A stretch of DNA of 64,000 nucleotides from contig OZ025276.1 of NCBI GenBank assembly GCA_964019165.1, positions 9,097,005-9,161,004 of the forward strand. Direction: 5' to 3'. This document shows positions 54,897 through 64,000 of the stretch, piece by piece. The notes under the pieces are model-generated. The model was not told where the DNA came from. It did not search any database and worked only from the letters and a program-made list of their open reading frames with translations. The DNA is from Mastigias papua. Its lineage: Eukaryota > Cnidaria > Scyphozoa > Rhizostomeae > Mastigiidae. The translations under genes and the position numbers were made by a program. Position 1 is the stretch's first letter. Each line of letters begins with the position of its first letter.

Positions 54897-54902
54897 ATTA
54901 AA
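54897..54902 (+). terminator. SMC6: Candidate poly(A) signal of SMC6
   Basis: ATTAAA 89 bases past the stop, followed by a GT-rich stretch (GGTGTTTTGTTCCTGTTGT). A canonical AATAAA also occurs much further on at 56024-56029. Confidence 0.45.
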
Positions 54903-55040
54903 TATCATCTGGTGTTTTGTTCCTGTTGTATTAATGCCTTGGGTGCAGCTTGCTAGTTCCGTCAAGTAACTAGCTTTATAGTGCTTCCTGGATTATCCAT
55001 TCTGTGATTAATAGGTCCTCAATTAACCTGTCCCCTCAGA

Positions 55041-55877
55041 GGGGTCTTTCAGTTAGTACATACACGGGAAAACGCCGACAATCTGACCCCCTCCCCCCTT
55101 GTATGCGCATGTATGCTTATTTGGAACCACCCTTCTTGCGTATATACTTTTACCTATCTGACCCCTCCCCCTCCCCCCATCTCCAACAGGAAATTTTTAA
55201 ATGTCATATGCGCAAATTACAGGGTTGCCACAGACCCTGGAAAACCTGGGAAAATGTCCACTTTTTAAGAAAGTCAGTGAAAACCTGGAAAAGCCAAGGG
55301 AAAATGTTGGAAAAGCATATAAGTCAGGGAACAGTCAGGGAATTATTTTTGGGTTAGAGTTTGTCGTTATCACTCTCTTGTTGTGTCTTTTATTGCTCGC
55401 CATTGCTCTGAAATTGTATGATAGTCAGCGTCCTTGCAGTAAAATGGGTGTGGCCACAGAAGTCATGGATCTTAAAGCATGTACCCCACTAAAGTCCTCC
55501 CATTCTGTGGTGGCTGACATGTCCCTTTTGGTTATGGAAAAGTCAGGGAAAAATCAGGGAATTTTGCTTCTCATTTTCTGTGGTAACTATGAATTATGCC
55601 ATTCATTCATTAATGCACGACTGACGGTCCCAAATAGTTTGTAAATACATAGAGCTATAGGGGATCTTTTGCTTGTTTCATTAGCACCAATACTGGTGTG
55701 CAGGAACGCTTTAATTGTTGGAAAAGATGGGATCCTCTTGCAGATAAGACCATTATGGAATACATGCACAAGAAGCAATTATTTTTCATTTTGTGTACAT
55801 ACTTGAATATGCCAACTTCAACCGTTTTTGCTTGACCCTCCTCTCCCTTCATGCGTATGTACTAAATGAATGGCCCC
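55041..55877. mobile_element. Inverted-repeat element, about 837 bp, with nested repeat
   Basis: The ends GGGGTCTTTCAGTTAGTA and its imperfect complement TACTAAATGAATGGCCCC pair over about 23 bases, and AGA lies outside both ends (3-bp duplication). Inside, from 55222, is a copy of the TGGAAAACC family (CAGGGTTGCCACAG...), with repeated CAGGGAA words. Open frames at 55004-55644 are within this repeat and are not genes. Confidence 0.55.
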
Positions 55878-58200
55878 AGATTTTAAAAAAATGTTTTGTT
55901 AGCTGCTTGGTTTTATGTATTGTTTATGCCTTGGTTTTACACTTTTGAACTTTGCTCATTGGTTTTTGTTTACGTTTGGTTTTACATGTTGGTACCTTTC
56001 TTATTTCAGTACCTCTATGGTCAAATAAATCTGGCCATACATCTCACTTATGAAGAAATTATTTGAAAATACATTTATGGCAAAAACTCATAATTTTTAT
56101 TGGTCATTTTCAATTTTCTAGTGAATTATTGAAATCTGTACCCAGCAAGACTGGATAATCGAGGATGTAGCGTATTATGAGAATTCTTGGGAAGTGGTAT
56201 CCTTCCATCATTCTTATGTAATGTGACCAATTTCTGGTTGAATTTTCATAATACAGTAAATGTTTTGTAAGCTATAGCACATTTTTATAACAGTTAATGG
56301 CTTAATAATTTGCCCTGCATCTTCTTAGCACAAAATGTATTGTTTTACACAGGAAATTCCAGATATTATAGAGTATTGTGTCTTAGAATTAGGCTATGTA
56401 ACATAAGATTTCTGTTTCATTTTCAAGCTGTTGTGTTGTGACTACAAATTTTACTTTGTATATACTATAGGTTTTGTTGTCTTATTAATGTGCAATGGGA
56501 AAATATCACAACAGCATTCCAGTCATTTGATTTTGTTGTTTTACTATCCTCATAACATGTTTGACTGTCCCTAGAAACCAATGCAATGCTTTGTTGTTTG
56601 CTTGTGGCAAGTGATTCTTTCAGTTTCTTGCACCAGAGGCACTAATGCTGGTACACTTGATATGGCAAGAATGCTACCATGATTTCACAATATGTTTGAA
56701 TATTTCATGAAAAAGGCTGCATTTATTAACAGAGGGAACTTGAATAGCTTACTGGCTATGTTTAAGAGAAACATTTTTCCAGGTAACATTATTTCTGTAT
56801 AATTTCAAAAGCACCATATGACTCACAACCCATTCTGTTGGAAAGATAGGACGAGGAACAAACACCACAATTTGCACTTCATGCACTAATAAGCACTGCG
56901 GTTATGTATGAAATTGTATTTGGATGGGTCATACAGAACTTTGGTGAAAAGAACATAGCCTGTCTACAAAAATCCCTCTAGTGCCAAACTACATGTGTAA
57001 AATAGTTCTCTTACTTAATAGGAAAACCCTACCTCACTGACTTGCCACATTGACTCTTCCAGACCAGCTAACTCTATTGGGTGGAAGATATGCAGTTGGG
57101 AAGCAAAATTATAATAGAGGAAATAACTGCTCTTTTTCTGGCAGGTTCTCAGTGACATTGTGCAAGGGAGTTCTTTGTTAGGTGATGATGATATTGCACA
57201 TATTGTATAAGGCTTGGTATAACAAATGACAAACAGGTCTATTTGCCATGATTATGTTACACATGTCAGTTATCTCTCGATTTGGGACCATTTCACATGA
57301 CATCTTAGGCTGCTCTTTCATTCTAAATTTACACAGCTTCTGATTCATTTAATATTTACAAAAATCCAATGGTAATGTACATAAAACCTTTCTTTGTATA
57401 TTTAGAAAAGCTAACATTCACTTGTGATTTTATCCCATCTAATGCAGACAGTACAATTTCTCCTCATATTTTGACTTTTTGTGGAAATGAAATTCTGATA
57501 AAGCAACTAAGAAAGGATATGGAATGAAGACTATGTATGGTAATATACAGAAGCAAAGCTATTTCTTGTTATTTTCAATATCTTACCAAAAAGTACTACA
57601 ACATTTAATCAATAACACTTGTATGAATATTTAAGAAGGGGTATTAAATTAGATATACATAATCTAACATCACATTAAAAGATAGCTAGAAAGTCAGATG
57701 CATTACTTGATTGCTTACGAATCAAAGCTATGTGGAAAATGATGTGTAATGGCATGCAAGAGCTCTGTCTATATAAGTCTCCAATGCCTGCCATTAAAAA
57801 CATAACAAGGAGACAAGTCTTGAGTTGAAAAGCTAGCAGCTATCATAAGGTCTACATTGCAAGCAAATTGTTAAGCTTGCAGACAAAAGAGCCACCATGC
57901 TCTTTGATTTTATGTCATAATTACAAGGTAGCACGTTCCTAGTAACCATAAGACTTGATGATTTTTGTTAATGGGTCTCTGTGATATTTTGTCTCTCAAA
58001 TACAAAGCATTGTTTCCATTGGAGCCAGGTGTATCTATAGTGGAGGAGGATGGGGGGGGGGTACCAAAATGAGTCTTCACATCAATGTGCTGATGCTTGG
58101 CATGGATAATGAGTCCCTACCCTACATGCACTGCACAGTAGATGTATCAAAAGACAGGAAGCAGCATCTAAGCATGAAAGTTCTTAGCTTTTGCACATTT

Positions 58201-58206
58201 TTTATT
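58201..58206 (-). terminator. CHMP1B: Candidate poly(A) signal of CHMP1
   Basis: AATAAA on the minus strand, about 300 bases past the stop at 58507. Confidence 0.45.
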
Positions 58207-58506
58207 CTAAAGATGATATAATTCTAACTTATGATACCTCTCAAAGCAGATAGACGTGTTGGGTAACATAGAATGAATGGTCCACTAAGCCTAATCAGGA
58301 AGTAATGAAAATTCAGGAAAAGCCACACAAACTGTTACAGATATAATGACTATATTTCCTGAAAATCTGTGAGTAACTCTTATAATATAGTTATACTGGC
58401 ATTGATACTTGACATCACTGAAATCATTAACAACAGTAACATTTCACAAGAGCCTGCACTTAATTTTTAACCATACATGCAAGAAACTGTTTGGGAATTT
58501 CACTTT

Positions 58507-61500
58507 TTAAACATCTGATCTCAGTCGGGCAAGTCTGGCTGACAATTCATCCTGGAAGAAAACCAAAAAGTTGAGATTCTGGGATGACAGCCAAACAAGT
58601 AGAGTTTAAAAATGGGAGATCTTTCCAACTGACAGTATGCCATGCATAACACGACATTTTTCTCATAGAAACAAAACTAAGGTCATCCTAAGACCTTTAA
58701 GTAATGTGCTACTTTGTATACTACAAATAGTTGAGAATGGTAGAAAATACCTGTTCTTGTGATGCAGATGTTGCAGAGCTGGCAACACCCACTGATCCAG
58801 TCTCTCCCTCTGGTAATTCCATATTTAACTCCAAACTGAAAGAAGGAACATGATAAGTAATGGAAAATAACTGATTAATAAAACCAACACCAGAATGGAT
58901 GGAAAGTATTACAAATTCATATTTTATACCAATGCTTACTATGGAAAAAGAGAACAGAAACAGTTGGATGAGTAAAATTATGTGCCCTATCTATGTTACA
59001 ACTATGGATATTCCAGAGTAAAGATAATCTGACACAATTCTTACCCATGCTCATCAGCAACTTGCTGCATTAATGAATCAACTTGGCCCTATGAAAAAGG
59101 AGTCATCATCACAAAGAAAGCCCGAAAGTTCATAATTGTAGCAGACAGACATGTTCTCAGTATTCCAAGTCCTCTTTTAACTATATTACATTAAAACAAA
59201 CTCAGGTCAACACAGACAAAGAAATCATATCTAACTAAAAATGAGAGCTGTATTAAATCCTTTAATTTAAAAGATGTGTCTGGTGCCAAAGTTTGAGCAC
59301 ACTTACTGCACAGGAGACCATTGCTAAAGGGTTACAAAAGCAAGTCCTATACTTAAATGCAACAACGGGTTTTGTAAATGTAATTTTCTAGGAAACATGG
59401 TGTCATGCAGACTTGCGATAAGTATAAAGTACAGAATGCATTTTTTGTACAAATTGCAAACAAATGGGTTGCAATACAGCAGTGTCTAACACATTGAGCT
59501 ACCTGTGGTACTGTAAGTGTTGTGGTGTCTCCCATGGCATGTTCCATGTAGCCAGTTTGAACATCTAAATCTTCAAATTGCTTCTCAAATTTGTCCATTA
59601 ATGCAGATATCTAGAATATTGAAAATAAAACATGTAAATATGGATAGCACAAAAATATGTGAAACATACTATATCTTCCAATTAAAATTTTATTGGTAAG
59701 ATTAAGACACTCTTCAGGCACAAACAGAAAGCACAATCAAATCTTCTATTAGCTTGAAAATTACCCATCATTCCACATCTAAAAAGAACAGAATAGCTGT
59801 TACTTTTTCATTTCAGTATAAAATCAGGACAAAGGAAAACCATGACAATTCACCTTTTCCAAATTCATTGACTTCATTGCAGAGTCCATAGACCTTACTA
59901 CACCAGCCATTGATTGTGTTACCTTGAAAAGAAAAAACACAAACTTGGATAATGATTAATGCTATGAGATGAAAGAAGACGTAAATAGGCAAAGATACTG
60001 ACAATTAGCAGTGTGTAATAAAAGTGCTATTTTTAAGGTAACTATAATACTTAGAGTAATGAATGCTTATAACAAATCTATCTGTCTCTATCTCTTGCAC
60101 AAGAGATCCATATCTGCTATATGAATTCTTATTTTATGCAAATGTTTTTATCGAAAATTGTCCTTCAAGGATCTGCCTGTTTTAGCAAAGTTTGTAGCTG
60201 CTGGTACCATTGTCTTAAAAGATATTCCAGCATATTTCTACTGCTGCTTCTATGGCACAAAGAACTTGAATAGAGCCAACAACTGAAAATGAAGGAGCTT
60301 GGAAATGAATCTGCATAGTTTATCAATTTCACAATGAAATGGTCACCTGCTTTGTGGTAACAGCAGTCTGAACTCTTTGTGCAACTGCATCTATTCTTGA
60401 ACCCATCCTAAGGAAATTTAATGCCTGTAAAGACAAGATCAATTGCTTATTATCATAATAGCATTTGGAATATAATGAAACAGCTCAGTGTGACATGACT
60501 GACTTTAATTACTGACAATACTAGTGACCTAAAGGAAAAAAAGATAATTATATTACAAATATATGTTTAGAGAAACTCAGAACAGTGTAGAAACATATTT
60601 TAAAATGCCTGGTTTGTTGTCACCTATGTGTGGCTTTGATCATCTCCCATTAGTTAATGTAGTGAAATAAGTTCCTGTTGAAATATTACAGCTCTGGTAT
60701 TTCCTAAAATATGATACTTACTTGATTCTTTTGTCTTATTGCATTTTCTCCATGAATTCTAGCACCTTCTAAGTTTCCCTTTTGGATAGCCTTAAAGAAA
60801 ATAATTTTTTGATAAATAGATATATTTTGGTCTACAAATAAAATGAATTTTCAATGTATAAAAACACTTCATTCCTTGAGTTCTGCTATTTGCTGTCCTT
60901 TCTGAACCATTTATGTGGTTCAGTTGACAAGTTCATATTCCCACCAGGTCACAACAACTATTGTTAGTAAACTCAGTTGGTAAAACACTATTTCTCTCCT
61001 CCATTACAGACAATGTGGATGGTGAATACATAATACACAACATTCTTACCTTCTTCAGTTTCAGTTTTTCATTCTTTTCTTCTTTTTCACATTTCTTTGC
61101 TTGCCTTTCCAAATTCTTTGCAGCAAACTAGTGAATTGACAAACCAGTTTTTAGTACAACATATAGATAGTAGAAGCTACATGTATTCAGAAGCTCTGTC
61201 TTCTTAACAACATGTCAAATTGTTCTTACATATTTACATGAAAATAGAGCCAACTACGACTATAGAGACTCTTGAGGTAATTATCATACCTGTATTTTCA
61301 AATTTTACACTTTCTTGCTAGTCATATAATTGGTGAAAATAGTACTGCCATTGATCCTTAAGGCATATATTTCCTGACAACAAGCAGCAGATATTTATAC
61401 TGAACACAAAAATTATGCATACCTTCAAATTGAAGAGGTGTTCTAGCATGAAGTCAAGGAAAGCTTGATACACATTCCTGTTGCTGATCATAACTAATCT

Positions 61501-62313
61501 TCAGTCCCAAACAAATGCCTCCCCCACATATTAATTTTTTGAAAAAATCCACCCAAGACATCCTTATTTCAGACTCCATTTATTATTTTTACATCTGTTA
61601 TTCAATTGAGTAGTAAGTAACATGACAAAATTGTGTTTTCTGCATTGTTAACAGTTGAAATAAGCTGTGAAACTCATCCATAGCTGTTACAATTAGAGAA
61701 ATTGTCCACCTACACTGGTTATTCAAACCTCCCTGCCTATTAAGTTTTTAGGACATTTCCATCCCCTCCTATTCCAATCTCCCCATCTATTTGGGACTTA
61801 AGAGTAGGTTGTCAGGAATTTAATTAACTTCCTTCCTAAGAAATCTAGGTGGAATTCACATCTGGAATGGGATTATCATCATGGTAGGAGTCTACACTCC
61901 CACTTAAATTTGACAGCTTTTATGTAAAAAATCAAGCAAGTTCAAAAGAGCTGATGTAGACATGAAATGACAACGGAAGAAAATAATAGTAACTTTAAGT
62001 AATTTTAAATATCCTACAAAATATAGGCTTCTTATAATGTTAATAATTCATTCCTTTCCCGTAATTTTTCCAATTACTGCATCTTTCTGGAAACTGATGC
62101 TGTCTGAGTTACAGGTTGTACGTTTATAATATAATATTTGATGCAAGAATGTATTGAGTAAATATATGAAATCAAGCATTTGAAATAGCTTTCCTTCTTC
62201 TTAATATCAGTCAGTAATATCTCAGCTGTGCAGCAACTCCTAAGTATACATACAATGTACTAAATGACTGCAAAGAAAAGGATACTCTCCATGTTATTCC
62301 CAGAACTGAACAT
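58507..62313 (-). CDS. CHMP1B: CHMP1: ESCRT-III charged multivesicular body protein 1 (complete, 10 exons)
   Basis: CHMP1 (yeast Did2) is a late ESCRT-III subunit that recruits VPS4, spastin or IST1 for endosomal sorting, cytokinetic abscission and envelope sealing. Exons in transcription order: 62313-62286, 61442-61423, 61127-61050, 60790-60722, 60424-60347, 59922-59854, 59610-59503, 59088-59045, 58835-58751, 58551-58507. They give 624 nt, 207 aa, all in phase. The N-terminal basic helices start [18 protein letters not shown]. The core has [20 protein letters not shown] and [20 protein letters not shown]. The C-terminal MIM helix is [14 protein letters not shown], ready for MIT-domain binding. 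The human proteins are 196-199 aa. The start is ambiguous: Met at 62292 gives 200 aa, and an unspliced Met at 61449 (MLEHLFNLK) is an alternative. NMEKHLFNLKF is identical to human CHMP1B, which favours the split start and the B-type name. Confidence 0.93.
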
Positions 62314-63049
62314 TTTTGCTCTTTATACAGTTTGCAGTGGACACCAAAAATCTCGTGCTATGTTTATGTTCAATAAAAATCATATACTTTTGTTATGCTC
62401 TAAAGACTGACTTCTCCAAATATCGATGTCTTCTTTCTTTACATATGACTAATTGCTCATACAAAGCCAAATGGATTCTGTAGTTGGTACGCTAGTTTGA
62501 CCATTGGCTACTAATCATATTTCATTGATTATCTGTGGTATAGTCGTTCCTTGCGAGTGTTTTGGGCACTTCCTACTGCTCGAACAACAATAACCTAGGC
62601 CTTGCAAAATAGCTGCAAACAAAATGTCTCCTTCTACGCAAGCGCCGATTAGTCACAGTTACGTCATAGCTTATTCAGCAAATCTTTAAAATGCTATCGC
62701 TATAAATGGACATTATGTAATAAATTGTCATATGATCATGCCATAGAAACATGGTCCAAACATGAGTGCAACCCCATAAGCCATAACTGGTAGGCTTAGC
62801 CCCCACGAAACCCAACTATAATTTAGTATAGGGGGCTCAACTATCGCTTTCACTAAGGGCCCATGTGGCACTGCTCCGTCACATCATCATCATCATTATC
62901 ATCATTTAAAGTTGGTTACAACTATAGTTGTTAACAAATAATTCAAACGAACTATTAAAACAATGTAAAAAAGCAAAGATTAGACTATAAAACAAATGAA
63001 AGAAAAAAATACTTCATTGCAAACTAAACAATGGCATGCTTTGCTATTC
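62314..63049. other. Upstream region of CHMP1
   Basis: No gene. A CRE-like TTACGTCA occurs near 62660 in a locally CpG-containing patch (GCAAGCGCCGATTAGTC), which could be a promoter of CHMP1 or of a divergent gene. A short ATC run lies at 62882-62905. Confidence 0.35.
62322..62327 (-). promoter_or_regulatory. CHMP1B: Possible TATA box of CHMP1
   Basis: TATAAA on the minus strand, 30 bases before the inner start codon at 62292 and 9 before the outer Met at 62313. If it is functional, transcription would begin near 62295-62300 and translation at 62292. AT-rich sequence makes chance plausible. Confidence 0.25.
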
Positions 63050-63124
63050 CTGGTACCTTGACAAAATTTAAAAAATTGATTGCAAAGTTTGCAATCAATT
63101 TTTTAAATTTTGTCAAGGTACCAG
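63050..63124. repeat. Perfect palindrome: 37-bp arms, 1-base spacer
   Basis: 63050-63086 (starting CTGGTACCTTGACAAAA) is the exact reverse complement of 63088-63124, with only G63087 between. Outside the arms the flanks differ. The arms encode the last residues (GTLTKFKKLIA) of a retrotransposon reverse transcriptase tail in both orientations. Confidence 0.95.
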
Positions 63125-63376
63125 CTCTCTCTATTTCATCATTTAGAGTATTCCATAGGAGACTACCTCTAAATGAGAGAGAGTTTAGTCCCTATCTATT
63201 TGCTTTTACTTGTGCAAGCCTGCATAGTACCTTGATACGGAGATTGTAAGGTACATCCTAGTCTGCAAAAAATTCCCAAATATATGGAGGATTTATTTGG
63301 TTAGTTGTTTTGTAAATTTCAGTGGTGAAATTTGTAAATCCTTTTGATGTAAAGTAATGCTTCCATCCTTTTCACC
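63050..63376 (-). pseudogene. Decayed non-LTR retrotransposon reverse transcriptase, C-terminal end
   Basis: On the minus strand, from 63376 downwards, one frame reads EKDGSITLHQKDLQI. A shift then leads to TTEIYKTTNQINPPYIWEFF, DVPYNLRIKVL, GLNSLSFRGSLLWNTLNDEI and GTLTKFKKLIA. This series (KDGS-H-NLQ, EIYK, NLR, GLNSLSFRG, LWN-LP-like) is typical of the C-terminus of non-LTR reverse transcriptases in animal genomes. One frameshift and two in-frame stops (after FFAD and after KANR) show it is dead. It is 5'-truncated, without the catalytic YADD part. Confidence 0.8.
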
Positions 63377-63519
63377 ACTAGCTAAACCCCCGTCTATTTT
63401 CAGGGTAATGTTGATACAAAAATCAAACCAATAGAATGGGGTTCTTATAGAATCAGATTAGAGCCATTCTTTCCGTTACTACTACCATAGATCATTGATG
63501 TCCAAGTTTGCTATAAATG

Positions 63520-63640
63520 GTAGGTACTTTCTACACTAGGTGTCAGGGGATCCTTTAAGGCCTTTAAATTCCCACATTAGCTGGCTCATGATTCCCCACC
63601 AGCAAGTGCCCTTTTGGTAAGAAGTATTTGAGAATAAATG
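63520..63640 (-). mobile_element. Fragment of the second SINE-like repeat
   Basis: The reverse complement contains CCAAAAGGGCAC, TGGGGAATCATGAG and AGGATCCCCTGACAC, matching the body of the repeat at 39420-39665. The tRNA-like head is missing. Confidence 0.45.
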
Positions 63641-63745
63641 TTCATTTATCTTCGTATACTATTTGTCTGTAACGTTTTCTACTTGCCATATCTCAGTCTG
63701 GTTGATGTGCTTGCACAAAAAGCAGCAAGGTTTTGAAATCCATAG

Positions 63746-63856
63746 AAAAGTTCTGCTTTGAATGCCCTACATTCTTCTGGTTGTGATGCACCCCGTACAT
63801 CAGTTCCCGCCAGTGAAAACTCCTTGAAAGATCCTCTGCTATATGTCACAATGCAG
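63746..63856 (+). CDS. Possible exon of an unidentified + strand gene at the right edge
   Basis: A 111-base open segment (37 codons) between an acceptor (AAATCCATAG) and a good donor (CAG then GTACGT). It encodes ALNALHSSGCDAPRTSVPA and then ends LLYVTMQ. I recognise no family, and one exon alone cannot prove a gene. Confidence 0.25.
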
Positions 63857-64000
63857 GTACGTAAAACTATGACTTTATCGATAAAATCATGGATTAGTTG
63901 GCAACGTTCTTTCTTGGTCGGTGAGCAGAAAAAATTGTGTTGCTGGCTCCTTTCTACAAATTCTGACCTTTACACCTCCAAATCAATTTGAAGAAGTATT

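Larger units (their letters stand above)
54809..58506. other. Convergent intergenic region between SMC6 and CHMP1
   Basis: It holds the two 3' UTRs and an inverted-repeat element at 55041-55877. From 56000 to 58500 the sequence is AT-rich and shows no exon on either strand; part is probably the 3' UTR of CHMP1. Confidence 0.5.

Noticed and set aside
55004..55644. Open frames of 117 and 147 codons
   Set aside because: They lie inside an inverted-repeat element and the TGGAAAACC dispersed repeat.

Overview
This is a eukaryotic, animal window: long intron-rich genes with GT-AG splice sites, AT-rich introns, and many microsatellites, inverted-repeat elements and SINE-like copies. There are no bacterial operons, rRNA genes or CRISPR arrays. 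The intronless rhodopsin-type receptor paralogues and the repeat landscape suggest a cnidarian, perhaps a coral or anemone. That assignment is inference, not proof.

Three multi-exon genes can be assembled exon by exon with consistent reading phase. (1) The 3' 29 coding exons (783 codons plus a stop) of a TEX11/SPO22/ZIP4-type meiotic gene lie on + at 765-31048; its 5' end is off the left edge. (2) A complete 30-exon SMC6 gene (1118 aa) lies on + at 32862-54808. (3) A complete 10-exon CHMP1 (ESCRT-III) gene lies on - at 58507-62313, convergent with SMC6. Inside the 11.5 kb intron 20 of the TEX11-like gene sit three intronless class A GPCR genes: 13121-13933 (-), 17797-18618 (+) and 21404-22246 (+). 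They form one divergent paralogous family.

The two large genes are head to tail. One acts in meiotic crossover formation, and the other is the SMC5/6 ATPase used in recombination and repair. Whether the adjacency has a function is unknown. CHMP1 (membrane scission, abscission) shows no obvious link to them.

Non-genic content is rich. It includes inverted-repeat transposons (8451-8732, 9634-10117, 18948-19404, 51023-51111, 55041-55877), three copies of a tRNA-derived SINE in SMC6 introns, and a decayed non-LTR reverse transcriptase C-terminus on - at the right edge that ends in a perfect 37-bp-arm palindrome. Minisatellites have units of 62, 20 and 9 bp, and there are long ATCC, AC and TA/TG arrays. 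Splicing curiosities are a 14-nt and a probable 22-nt microexon, two consecutive GC-AG introns, and a phase-matched alternative acceptor, all in the TEX11-like gene. CHMP1 also appears to have an intron-split N-terminus.
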